A stretch of 33,253 bases of DNA from JARRQJ01 sp037381915 (GTDB lineage Bacteria > Pseudomonadota > Gammaproteobacteria > DRLM01), in assembly GCA_037381915.1 (NCBI GenBank), contig JARRQJ010000039.1:1-33253 (forward strand), read 5' to 3'. Below the pieces are notes generated by a model. The model saw only the letters and a program-made list of their open reading frames with translations, searched no databases and was not told the DNA's origin. Of the stretch, positions 23,060-31,004 are shown piece by piece (the stretch's first letter is position 1; each line of letters begins with the position of its first letter). The position numbers were made by a program, and so were the translations under genes.

Positions 23060-23614
23060 ATGAAAATTAATATTTTAATAGCCGCTATTGTTGTGCTGTT
23101 ACTGAATGCCGGCGCTGCTGCAGCATCCGAGACTTCAAATTCGGAAGGCTACCATTATTGGTTTGAGCTGGGGCTTCTCGGCGGATCGCTAAGCCGTGAG
23201 TTTGACGGCAACGGCATGGTACAAAAGCTTTCGATAAGCAAAAATAGAACCATTCTTTCACTCCGGAATTTATATCACAATAATGGCGCCAACCTATTCA
23301 AGTGTGTGGGTCGTGCATTAATTTTGTCCTCATGTAGAGGGCCCACAATAGAATTTATGGATCAGGCGCTGCTGGTTGGAAGAAGACTGGATAATGAAAA
23401 TCTTTCATTTTCCGTAGGGCTCGGTAGATTGGATGCTAACTATCATGAAACCCCCACTAAGAATTATTCAGTAAATGGGATAGCGCTTGATATCGACTGG
23501 CGTTTTGTTGAGAGCCGATGGATAGGACTTAGTGTAAATGTCTCAGGTAACATCAATAAGAAAAACTCTATCCTTGGGGCATATCTTACTTTCATAGTGG
23601 GGAAACTGAGATAA
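23060..23614 (+). CDS. Exported hypothetical protein, beta-strand-rich
   Basis: 184 aa. A clear Sec signal peptide opens the protein (MKINILIAAIVVLLLNAGAAAASE). The mature chain alternates short hydrophobic strands with Gly/Asn turns (FELGLLGGSL, LSFSVGLGRL, WIGLSVNVSGN, ILGAYLTFIVGKLR) and ends in a hydrophobic strand, a pattern seen in small outer-membrane barrels, though one such 8-strand barrel cannot be proven here. One cysteine pair (KCVGRALILSSC) may be a disulfide. The gene is distinctly more AT-rich than its chromosomal neighbours, suggesting transfer. I recognise no family. Confidence 0.65.
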   Translation: MKINILIAAIVVLLLNAGAAAASETSNSEGYHYWFELGLLGGSLSREFDGNGMVQKLSISKNRTILSLRNLYHNNGANLFKCVGRALILSSCRGPTIEFMDQALLVGRRLDNENLSFSVGLGRLDANYHETPTKNYSVNGIALDIDWRFVESRWIGLSVNVSGNINKKNSILGAYLTFIVGKLR

Positions 23615-23694
23615 ATTGATAATTACGCGCGTCGCCTGCCTGTAAAGGATCAAGAGACGAGGGATACTTTCCAGGGGAGTTTCACGTAGGATGT

Positions 23695-23850
23695 CTATTT
23701 CGCCCCTTTGCCGGCGTTATGGGAGGGAAAGTCGCTCACTCCAGCGCCCAGATTCATCGCCTCGGGCGCGCCATAAACATAAGCCTTTATCTTGCTAAAT
23801 AGCTGCAACGAGCCGATAGGATGAATCCGGGCACTGCGGCCTGCCGACTG
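23695..23850 (-). pseudogene. Possible C-terminal remnant of an unknown gene
   Basis: Minus-strand frame of 51 codons ending TAG at 23695 without a start codon, closed upstream by a stop at 23851. It contains protein-like text such as IGSLQLFSKIKAYVYGAPEA and MNLGAGVSDFPSHNAGKG. It may be the tail of a broken gene or chance; I do not recognise it. Around it, 23615-24282 holds no other supported gene. Confidence 0.2.
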
Positions 23851-23961
23851 CTACCGGCCAGCGCCCACTGTTCTTAGCGGATACATTTGCCGCTAGAACC
23901 CAACCAGCAATTAGACTGCGGTCTAAAATTACTCGACCACCAGGGTAGGCGATATCGCCGC

Positions 23962-23996
23962 CACCTCGCCCTCAGGGAGAGTGAAAGGGTGAGAGG
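23962..23996. repeat. Partial copy of the palindromic intergenic repeat
   Basis: CGCCCTCAGGGAGAGTGAAA and the following GGGTGAGAGG resemble the arms of the repeat at 384-493 (CCCTCTCAGGGGGAAGG...GGGTGGGG). Only one half is present. Confidence 0.35.
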
Positions 23997-24282
23997 AACA
24001 TTGCATTTTGACTTCTTAATTTAATCCCTTCATCGCAAGCATCTTTTGAAGGAGAAAGGACTAAGATCATCTCTCCACAAGATCGTTCTCGTACCTCTCC
24101 CTCCAAATAGTCAGATTCCATTTTGATATATCTTCTAATAACCTGGGCCCTAGAGCGCCAGGCACTATCGCAGGCTTGCAACGACCAATTCGCACTAGTT
24201 TGGTGAGCTCACAACCTACTGCAATCGGTATCGGGAGGCGTTTCAACTGTATTGCCCACACCGTAGGAATTTTTGTTACAAC

Positions 24283-25299
24283 TTAATTTTTTCGTAAACA
24301 AATCGATTTGTTTTCCTGCTTATCCCTGTAAAGCGCCTCATCAGCTTGCGCGAACATATCGGCCGAAAGCTTGACCGCATCTGTATATTTGGCTCTCCCA
24401 ATTGAAATCTCCACGCTAACCACTTGGCCACTTGAAAGAGTAATCGGTTTGCGGACGGCGCCAGCTATTCGTTTGGAAAGGGGGTCAGCAGAATCGTCGT
24501 CATTTTGCCGCAGCAATAAGCCGAATTCGTCGCCACCAAAACGCGCTAGTAGATCCTCTGCACGTATCAGCTCTTTCATGCGACGCGCCACCTCGCAAAG
24601 AACTTCATCACCAGCAGCGTGACCAAAAGTGTCATTGATCGTTTTGAATCCGTCCAAATCCATATAGAAAACAGAGAATGGTTGCCCTGTACGTCTAGCG
24701 TGAGAAATTTCTGCGGCGACAGTTTTTTCGAACTGTGCCCTGTTGGCTAATCCGGTTAAATAGTCCGTGGTAGCCACATGGGTTAATATGTTGGTTCGCT
24801 GCCGGCTGTCCAGCGCAGCCATGACCAAGCTAGACAGGTCATTAAGCACTGCACGCTGACTGGCACCAAACTGTCGCGGAGCCGTATTTACAACAGCGAT
24901 AGCACCAACCACATAACCATTTCGATCTACCAGAGGCAAGCCTGCGTAAAAACGAAGATTAGGGGGGCGGACGACCAATGGATTGTTCTGAAAGCGGCAA
25001 TCATGAGTCATATCCTCGACAACCAGTGGTTCATCAGGCCTCATAATTGGATAGGCGCAGAATACAATCTGACGATATAAATGAGGCCTCCTTAGGCCTA
25101 TCCGCGACTTAAACCACAGCCGCTCGGAATCCATAAGGCCGATCACCGCCAACTCTGCATTTAGTGCATGAAATGCAACACGCGTTAATATGTCAAAGTC
25201 CACTTCCGGCGCTGTGTCGATAATCTCGTAACGGCAAAGGGCCGCCAATCTCTGCGCTTCATTAGCACGCAATGGGGATTGCATTTTATGTTTGGTCAT
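24283..25299 (-). CDS. GAF-GGDEF diguanylate cyclase
   Basis: 338 aa from ATG 25299, preceded by GGGAGGACATATA. A GAF-type sensor (about 20-165, with DILTRVAFHALNAELAVIGL and YAGLPLVDRNGYVVGAIAV) is followed by a GGDEF domain. The active site RFGGDEFGLLL is intact at about residues 255-259, with YMDLDGFKTINDTFGHAAGD ahead of it. An I-site RxxD (RAED) stands five residues before the motif, implying feedback inhibition by cyclic di-GMP. It makes c-di-GMP in response to an unknown cytoplasmic ligand. GAF-GGDEF proteins of this layout usually have DxLTGLxNR, here DYLTGLANR. Codon use is less GC-rich than in the core genes. Confidence 0.93.
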   Translation of the reverse strand: MTKHKMQSPLRANEAQRLAALCRYEIIDTAPEVDFDILTRVAFHALNAELAVIGLMDSERLWFKSRIGLRRPHLYRQIVFCAYPIMRPDEPLVVEDMTHDCRFQNNPLVVRPPNLRFYAGLPLVDRNGYVVGAIAVVNTAPRQFGASQRAVLNDLSSLVMAALDSRQRTNILTHVATTDYLTGLANRAQFEKTVAAEISHARRTGQPFSVFYMDLDGFKTINDTFGHAAGDEVLCEVARRMKELIRAEDLLARFGGDEFGLLLRQNDDDSADPLSKRIAGAVRKPITLSSGQVVSVEISIGRAKYTDAVKLSADMFAQADEALYRDKQENKSICLRKN

Positions 25300-25990
25300 T
25301 ATATGTCCTCCCTCGATCAAAGGCTGGGACATTGCGAATCATGGCCATGAATATTAATATCATGTTATCGATAAGATACGTATCCAATCTCATAATAAGG
25401 AATTCCTGTTGAATCGCACCCCCTACCGTGAATTCCCTAGGCGTCGCCTGGAGACCGACCCTGTGGGCGCTCAAACGACGGTTTGGCTGGTTGATTGAGA
25501 TCGATATCGTAAGAATATAAGAGGCGCCTGTGACCGCCAGAATCAGCAAGACGGTGCAATGCGTGGTTAGGCTATAATTGCGGATTGCATCTGTTTTCGT
25601 CATGAATGAGGCAGCGCCACTACGTCCCGAGTCCGTCATCGCATATAATGTTACATTACCGCTGACGATCGGGCCTGTAATGGCATGCCCCTTAATCACC
25701 ACCGAGACCGCGCTTATACTGGCACTGTTTGAGGCTCCACCGCCCACCAGGCGCTGTCCACCCTCGCAAGCAATACCAATAGGAAGTAAGCCGGAGTCAA
25801 TCTCGTGACGCCCCGTCCAGGACAGTCGGCGACCGTAATGCCGTGGTGTACCCATCCATGGTAGCCCCTCGGTGATTCTTATACAGTTTGAATTAAATCG
25901 CAGTTCGTATATGGCGTCCATACAAGCTGCCACGTACGTAATGACGCGTACCCTAAGCGCGTTCCCGGCATAGCTGCTGGCGGCGGGCAT
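25286..25990 (-). CDS. Doubtful ORF upstream of the cyclase
   Basis: A 234-codon frame whose stop overlaps the cyclase start by 14 bp. The middle part, with ACEGGQRLVGGGASNSASIS and GNVTLYAMTDSG, resembles the C-x-x-G-x-x-x-x-G-G-G-A surface motif found near the ends of many secreted hypothetical proteins. The later half has a hydrophobic run (TVLLILAVTGASYILTISISI). No signal peptide or good ribosome site is visible at the start. It may be a decayed surface-protein gene rather than an active one. Confidence 0.25.
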   Translation of the reverse strand: MPAASSYAGNALRVRVITYVAACMDAIYELRFNSNCIRITEGLPWMGTPRHYGRRLSWTGRHEIDSGLLPIGIACEGGQRLVGGGASNSASISAVSVVIKGHAITGPIVSGNVTLYAMTDSGRSGAASFMTKTDAIRNYSLTTHCTVLLILAVTGASYILTISISINQPNRRLSAHRVGLQATPREFTVGGAIQQEFLIMRLDTYLIDNMILIFMAMIRNVPAFDRGRTYNDQT

Positions 25991-26057
25991 TTAGAAGACA
26001 GCTTCGGCTGCGGGCGCCGTTGCTCAACCCAACACAGTCAATAATTAGATTGACAAA

Positions 26058-26104
26058 CCTGGCTGTCAACCGGACGGTCGGGAGTTCGAATCTTTCCGAG
26101 CCCG
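26058..26104 (+). pseudogene. tRNA 3'-half relic
   Basis: An anticodon-arm-like CCTGG-CTGTCAA-CCGGA (anticodon position GTC) is followed by a T-arm GGGAG-TTCGAAT-CTTTC and an acceptor strand CGAGCCC. No D-arm, 5' acceptor strand or CCA is present. Such 3' halves are typical scars of integration into a tRNA gene, though no integrase is seen here. Confidence 0.5.
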
Positions 26105-26251
26105 ATATCCCTGCAAAAGGAACTGCCTTCTGGGGGAAATCACCTCTTAACTGACCGGTTGATTGCGGCCATGGTCTGATATTTCTCTACGTCATTCGGG
26201 CTCAAGCCGGAATGCCTGAGTATTCGGGAACATGTTACGTACAAATGGAAA

Positions 26252-26271
26252 CGGGCACACCCTTGTGCCCG
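26252..26271 (-). terminator. Terminator of the pilin-like gene
   Basis: On the minus strand CGGGCACA-AGGG-TGTGCCCG (8-bp perfect stem) is followed by TTTCCATTTG, 22 bp after the stop codon. It indicates that the pilin-like gene is or was a functional transcription unit. Confidence 0.65.
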
Positions 26272-26293
26272 CATTAGTTGGACGCGCTCCTCT

Positions 26294-26740
26294 TTACAGG
26301 CGGCAGTAATCCGGAACGTACTTATTTTGACTTTCATTGCTCACTGCACAGCGCCAGCTGATATTTTCGAATGATGTGCTGCCGGCAATCAGACCCGCGC
26401 CGCCGGCGGTGGGGGTGAGCGAGATGCTGATCTTCCGTGCCCGCTGCGTGTAATTGACCGTGATCACGCCCGTGGCGGGGTCGATGCGGATCGAGTCGAT
26501 GTAATCGTTCAGGCCGGACAAGCCCTGGCCGGTCCAGCCCCTGCTGAAGTCGGGAGATGCCGTCCGCATGTTGTCGTGCACCAGGGTCTGAGCGGCGCCG
26601 GCCAAAGTCAATCCCGCGCTCACCCTTTCGCGAATGGCACGGTCCTGGTTGTCCGAGAAGGCGGTGGCGGGCGAGACACCGATGATCGCGATCATCAATT
26701 TACCCAACATGTCTCCTTGCGGTTTGTGCGTAGGTTTCAT
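26294..26740 (-). CDS. Type IV pilin-derived protein with lost prepilin signal
   Basis: 148 aa from ATG 26740 (GGAGG upstream). The C-terminal two thirds match PilA-type major pilins: IRERVSAGLTLAGAAQ, the GVITVNYT strand, and the disulfide loop ENISWRCAVSNESQNKYVPDYCR. The N-terminus, however, reads KPQGDMLGKLMIAIIGVSPA where pilins have K-G-F-T-L-I-E-L-M-I-V-I-A-I-I-G. The residue after the cleavage Gly is Asp, Glu5 is replaced, a V-I pair is missing and the helix is broken by Ser-Pro and Ser-Asp-Asn. It should not assemble into a pilus. The new N-terminus could serve as a Sec signal ending near A-T-A. Both decay and conversion to a periplasmic protein are possible. Confidence 0.75.
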   Translation of the reverse strand: MKPTHKPQGDMLGKLMIAIIGVSPATAFSDNQDRAIRERVSAGLTLAGAAQTLVHDNMRTASPDFSRGWTGQGLSGLNDYIDSIRIDPATGVITVNYTQRARKISISLTPTAGGAGLIAGSTSFENISWRCAVSNESQNKYVPDYCRL

Positions 26741-26746
26741 AGTCAA

Positions 26747-27542
26747 CCTCCGTTGATTTCATTGTTCAATCTTTAAAGTTGTCCCATCGGCCGGGTATCC
26801 GATGCTTCGGGCGCGCCTCGGCCCATTATAGATACCGAGATGAAACCAACATTAAATTCGCTCGCGAATGCGGGCCTGGCGCACAGTCGCGGGCGTTTCC
26901 CGCCGGCTCCCGGCCCTGCCCCGGTGGGCTTGGAGAACAAAGCCTCGCTTAGCGGGTCATCACTAAGCTGGCAGATTCTGGGCAATCGACGATCCGTACC
27001 TGGCCTAGACCCAAACGCCCGCAAAGCCTAGGTTCCGCTGGGACTAAAGAACACAGGGATCCCCAGATTATTTTCCAGTGGGATGAGCAACATGACCACC
27101 GGAGAAAGATTCCCAGAAGAAACGGGCCGCCCGGGTCCAGTACAAACGTCCTGCGCAATACCGGGTACATGATGACGAGGCAACCTCGATCTCGCCGCAA
27201 CATGGCGCGACGAACGGTCGCCATGGGCGTCTATGCGGCAGAACGTTGCCGTTTGAGGGGATTGCGGCATCCGCTGCATGGCCGTCGTCACTGCGAACAG
27301 TACGGAATCGGCCGGATTCTCATGCCGGATCGGGCTGTCCAGGATGATGGGTATTGGCGGCTCGAATCCCGGACTGTCCGCCGGCGGACACTCCCCTGTG
27401 TCACAGAGAACCTATTGATAGATACGACATCAAAAATCTCGGGCACGCTGACCAAGATTCTTTTCCGGCACGCCCCGAGCATCTTTACATCACGAAATTA
27501 TCGGAATAGCTTATTCTAATATACTGCTAACTGACCCGCGAC
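26747..27542. other. Gene-poor stretch before the cyd operon
   Basis: Short overlapping frames exist on both strands (for example 26840-27031 and 27169-27519 on plus) but have no start signals, domains or protein-like composition that I trust. A perfect 16-bp palindrome TGTCCGCCGGCGGACA lies at 27375-27390. The right end turns AT-rich toward the cyd promoter. Confidence 0.4.
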
Positions 27543-27600
27543 TATAATTGTTAGCGATCACAGAAACGCAGGACCTCTCACAGTGTAACCGTGCCGGTTA
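27543..27600 (+). promoter_or_regulatory. cyd operon promoter region with an inverted repeat
   Basis: TATAAT at 27543-27548 is a perfect -10 without a good -35, suggesting activator dependence. A perfect inverted repeat TAACCG-TGC-CGGTTA lies at 27586-27600, about 35 bp after the expected start and 36 bp before cydP. It could be a repressor operator or a small leader hairpin. I saw no FNR box of the TTGAT-N4-ATCAA type. Confidence 0.4.
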
Positions 27601-27635
27601 GAGGCGTAAGCCGCCGGGAAGGAAGCAATAAATAG

Positions 27636-27851
27636 ATGGCTCGCCCGCAACAACCTTTATACCGCCACCCGCTGGGCCGACACCTCGCCTGGCTGCTGCT
27701 CATTAAGGCAGTAGCGCTATATCTGATTTGGCTCGCCTGGTTCAGCCACCCCGTCTCTCTCAAGCCGCAACAGGTCGCCGATGGCCTGCTGACGTCAATC
27801 CACGTTTCCACTTGCAGCGGAAAGGATTCTTGCGATGCACCCCACCCTTGA
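27636..27851 (+). CDS. cydP: Cytochrome bd oxidase small subunit CydP
   Basis: 71 aa. PLYRHPLGRHLAWLLLIKAVALYLIWLAWF forms one membrane helix behind a basic N-terminus, and the following PVSLKPQQVADGLL fits the CydP family, small proteins encoded immediately before cydA in many Proteobacteria. Its exact role in the bd oxidase is not established. GGAAGGAAG precedes the ATG. The stop lies 16 bp inside cydA, so translation is coupled. Confidence 0.82.
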   Translation: MARPQQPLYRHPLGRHLAWLLLIKAVALYLIWLAWFSHPVSLKPQQVADGLLTSIHVSTCSGKDSCDAPHP

Positions 27852-29421
27852 ACTCGTCGACTTGTCGCGCCTGCAATTTGCCGCGACGGCGATGTATCAC
27901 TTCCTGTTCGTGCCGCTGACTCTGGGCCTGTCATGGATCCTGGTCATCATGGAATCGGTCTATGTGATGACCGGCAAGGAAATCTATCGTGACATGACCC
28001 GATTCTGGGGCAAGTTGTTTGGCATCAATTTCGCCATGGGCGTGACCACCGGCATCACCATGGAATTCCAGTTCGGCACCAACTGGTCTTATTACTCCCA
28101 CTACGTAGGCGACATTTTCGGCGTACCGTTGGCGATCGAGGGTCTGATGGCCTTTTTCCTGGAATCCACCTTCGTCGGCCTGTTCTTCTTCGGCTGGGAC
28201 CGGTTATCCAAGCGCCAGCATCTGCTGGTCACCTTTCTGGTGGCGCTGGGCGCCAATCTCTCTGCGTTGTGGATCCTCATCGCCAACGGCTGGATGCAGA
28301 ATCCGGTGGGCGCCGTATTCGATGAAACGACCATGCGCATGGAACTGACGAGTATCGGTCAGTTAATCTTCAATCCGGTGGCGCAGGTGAAGTTCGTCCA
28401 CACCGTGGCGGCGGGGTACGTCACCGCCTCGTTGTTCGTGCTGGGGATCAGCGCCTATTACATATTGCGCGGCCGCGATCGCCCCTTTGCCCAGCGCTCC
28501 TTCGCCATCGCCGCCGGTTTCGGCCTGGCGTCGAGCCTGTCGGTCGTGGTGCTCGGCGACGAATCGGGTTACGTCACCGGCGAGGTGCAACGCATGAAGC
28601 TGGCCGCCATCGAGTCGGAATGGCACACCGAAAAGCCGCCGGCCTCCTTCACCGTGTTTGGCCTGCCGGATGAAAAGACCGAGACCACCCGTTTTGCATT
28701 ACGCATTCCCTACGTTCTGGGCTTGATCGCCACGCGCTCCACCGATGAACCGGTGGAGGGCATCGTCGACCTGCGCAAGGACAACCGCAAACGCATCGAA
28801 AGCGGCATGCTGGCCTACGGCGCCTTGCAGGATATCAAGCACGGCGTCGCGACACCGCAGGCCCGCCGGCTGTTCGACCGGCACAAGGCCGACCTGGGCT
28901 ACGGACTGCTGCTGAAAAAATACACCGGCGACCCGGCCGAGGCGACGCCGCAACAGATCGACCGCGCCGCCGCCGATACCGTCCCGGCCATCGCGCCGAT
29001 GTTCTGGTCCTTCCGGGTCATGGTGGGATTGGGATTTTTCTTTCTGTTCCTGTTCGGCGCCGCGTTCTATCTTTGCGCTTCGCGCCATTCCTGCGAGCGG
29101 CCGTGGTTACTCAAACTGGCGCTGTACAGCATCCCCCTGCCGTGGATCGCCGCGGAATTCGGCTGGTTCGTCGCCGAATACGGGCGTCAGCCCTGGACGA
29201 TCAGCGGCACACTCCCCACCTTTCTCAGCACCTCCAGCCTGTCCAGCGGCGATCTCTACTTCAGCCTCGCCGGCTTCATCGGCTTCTACACCCTGCTGCT
29301 GATCGCGGAGCTGTATCTGATGTTCAAATACGCCCGCCTGGGGCCGAGCAGCCTGAGCACCGGCCGCTACCATTTCGAAAGCAAGACGCTGAGCCCCTCG
29401 GGACAAGGAGCCTGGAAATGA
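27835..29421 (+). CDS. cydA: Cytochrome bd ubiquinol oxidase subunit I
   Basis: 528 aa. CydA carries haems b558, b595 and d and oxidises ubiquinol while reducing O2 to water without proton pumping. Seen are SRLQFAATAMYHFLFVPLTL (haem-ligand His22), GVTTGITMEFQFGTNW, the acidic proton path IEGLMAFFLESTFVGLF, VKFVHTVAAGYV, the quinol-binding Q-loop MKLAAIESEW, and the diagnostic GWFVAEYGRQPWTISG. Its length and extended Q-loop region place it with the long, E. coli-like oxidases. The ATG overlaps cydP and the stop overlaps the cydB start (ATGA). Confidence 0.97.
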   Translation: MHPTLELVDLSRLQFAATAMYHFLFVPLTLGLSWILVIMESVYVMTGKEIYRDMTRFWGKLFGINFAMGVTTGITMEFQFGTNWSYYSHYVGDIFGVPLAIEGLMAFFLESTFVGLFFFGWDRLSKRQHLLVTFLVALGANLSALWILIANGWMQNPVGAVFDETTMRMELTSIGQLIFNPVAQVKFVHTVAAGYVTASLFVLGISAYYILRGRDRPFAQRSFAIAAGFGLASSLSVVVLGDESGYVTGEVQRMKLAAIESEWHTEKPPASFTVFGLPDEKTETTRFALRIPYVLGLIATRSTDEPVEGIVDLRKDNRKRIESGMLAYGALQDIKHGVATPQARRLFDRHKADLGYGLLLKKYTGDPAEATPQQIDRAAADTVPAIAPMFWSFRVMVGLGFFFLFLFGAAFYLCASRHSCERPWLLKLALYSIPLPWIAAEFGWFVAEYGRQPWTISGTLPTFLSTSSLSSGDLYFSLAGFIGFYTLLLIAELYLMFKYARLGPSSLSTGRYHFESKTLSPSGQGAWK

Positions 29422-30560
29422 TCTTCGATTATGAAACCCTCAAAGTGATCTGGTGGCTGTTTGTCGGCGTATTATTGATCGGTTTCGCCGTGACCGACGG
29501 CTTCGACATGGGGGTGGGAACACTGCTGCCCCTGCTGGGCCGCTACGATGACGAACGCCGCATCATCATCAACTCGATCGGCGCCACCTGGGAAGGCAAT
29601 CAGGTCTGGTTCATCACCGCCGGCGGCGCCCTGTTCGCCGCCTGGCCGTTGGTGTATGCCGCGGCGTTTTCCGGCTTCTACGTCGCCCTGCTGCTGGTGC
29701 TGTTCGCCTTGTTTTTCCGTCCGGTGGGATTCGATTACCGCAGCAAGCTTGCCAATCCCGCGTGGCGCAGCGCCTGGGATTGGGGCCTGTTCGCCGGCGG
29801 TACGGTGCCGGCTCTGGTATTCGGCGTCGCCTTCGGCAATCTGCTGCTGGGCGTGCCGTTTCATTATGACGACACCATGCGCGTGTTTTACACCGGGTCG
29901 TTCTGGCAGTTGCTCAATCCCTTCGCCCTGCTGTGCGGCGTGGTGAGTCTGGGCATGTTGGTGATGCATGGCGCCGTCTACCTGCAGATGCGCACCGAGG
30001 GTGAGATCTACCGGCGTGCAGTGCGCGCCACGCAGGTCGCCGCCATCGTCATGCTGGTGGGTTTTGCCGCGGCGGGGGTGTGGGTGGCCTACGGCGTGGA
30101 AGGTTACCGCATCGTCAGCATCCCCCCGGTAAACGGCATCGTCGTCCCCACCGCCAAAGATGTCGTCCGGGAAAGCGGGGCCTGGCTCCGTAACTATGCG
30201 AGCTATCCCTGGATGCTGCTCGCACCGCTGCTCGCCTTCCTCGGGGCGATATTGACGGTCTTCCTGTCACGCGGCCGCAGACCGGGCACGGCCTTTGTTA
30301 CCAGCGGGCTCAGCATTGCGGGAGTGATATTGACCGCCGGCTTGTCCATGTTTCCCTTTGTAATGCCGTCATCCTCCGACCCCAACAGCAGCCTGACGGC
30401 GTGGGACGCGGTTTCCAGCCATGGCACGCTGCAAGTGATGTTCTGGGTGGTGCTGGTGTTTCTGCCCATCGTCGTCGCCTATACCGGCTGGGTATACAGG
30501 ATATTGCGCGGCAAGATCACCAACCAGACCATTCGCGAAGGCAACCATACCTTATACTGA
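29418..30560 (+). CDS. cydB: Cytochrome bd ubiquinol oxidase subunit II
   Basis: 380 aa from ATG 29418; the frame is open further upstream inside cydA but the ATGA overlap and the N-terminus MIFDYETLKVIWWLFVGVLL fix the start. Characteristic blocks are FAVTDGFDMGVGTLLPLLGR, ATWEGNQVWFITAGGALFAAWP and LFALFFRPVGFDYRSK, followed by several more membrane helices and a C-terminal YRILRGKITNQTIREGNHTLY. CydB is the membrane partner of CydA and stabilises the complex. CydX follows after 11 bp. Confidence 0.97.
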   Translation: MIFDYETLKVIWWLFVGVLLIGFAVTDGFDMGVGTLLPLLGRYDDERRIIINSIGATWEGNQVWFITAGGALFAAWPLVYAAAFSGFYVALLLVLFALFFRPVGFDYRSKLANPAWRSAWDWGLFAGGTVPALVFGVAFGNLLLGVPFHYDDTMRVFYTGSFWQLLNPFALLCGVVSLGMLVMHGAVYLQMRTEGEIYRRAVRATQVAAIVMLVGFAAAGVWVAYGVEGYRIVSIPPVNGIVVPTAKDVVRESGAWLRNYASYPWMLLAPLLAFLGAILTVFLSRGRRPGTAFVTSGLSIAGVILTAGLSMFPFVMPSSSDPNSSLTAWDAVSSHGTLQVMFWVVLVFLPIVVAYTGWVYRILRGKITNQTIREGNHTLY

Positions 30561-30571
30561 AGGAGCACAAC

Positions 30572-30715
30572 ATGTGGTATTTCGCTTGGATATTGGGCAT
30601 CGGCGTGGCCTTGGCCTTCGGTTTGATAAACGCCCTCTGGCTCGAAACGGCAGAGAAATTCGAGAGCACCGAGGACACGCGCGCGGCGAAACGCCAGCCC
30701 GGCCGCCGACCGTAG
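30572..30715 (+). CDS. cydX: Cytochrome bd oxidase small subunit CydX
   Basis: 47 aa from ATG 30572, with AAGGAG directly upstream. MWYFAWILGIGVALAFGLIN is the standard single-helix CydX/YbgT sequence, and ALWLETAEKFE completes the conserved part; the tail is polar and basic. CydX is needed for stable haem b595/d in the E. coli enzyme. It closes the cydPABX operon. Confidence 0.93.
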   Translation: MWYFAWILGIGVALAFGLINALWLETAEKFESTEDTRAAKRQPGRRP

Positions 30716-30740
30716 CCGCACAGCGCACCCCTCCTCCAGC

Positions 30741-30790
30741 GGGCAGGGATGCCCGAAAACAAGTTCTCCCGTGCGCGGCGGCCGCCGCGC
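30741..30790 (+). terminator. Hairpin pair after cydX
   Basis: GGGCA-GGGA-TGCCC (30741-30754) and the perfect 18-bp palindrome GCGCGGCGGCCGCCGCGC (30773-30790) follow the cydX stop. Neither has a T-run, so Rho-independent termination is uncertain. The rest of 30791-31004 holds no gene. Confidence 0.35.
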
Positions 30791-31004
30791 CTCAAGCCCT
30801 CATGATGTCAAGCATTTTGCCTCCCCAAGGCTAAACCCGACCGCCGATCAAGCCGTTACATACAGTATGCCCTTCCGCCGGCACTGCGATCGGTCTTAAT
30901 CCGCTGGTGCGCGACAAGATCACGCGCACGGTTAACAAGCACCGAAAGAGCGGAGTACCGCAGCGCACCGCGCGGCTGGCAGCCTGGCACTCGAGGGAGC
31001 AAAG

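Noticed and set aside
26140..26337. 65-codon minus-strand frame
   Set aside because: Starts inside the pilin-like gene and runs through its terminator hairpin; no family features.
27415..27433. TTGAT...ATCAA pair as a possible FNR box upstream of cydP
   Set aside because: The half-sites are 9 bp apart; FNR boxes need 4.
27169..27519. 116-codon plus-strand frame before cydP
   Set aside because: Arg/Cys-rich, no domain, no ribosome site; looks like chance.
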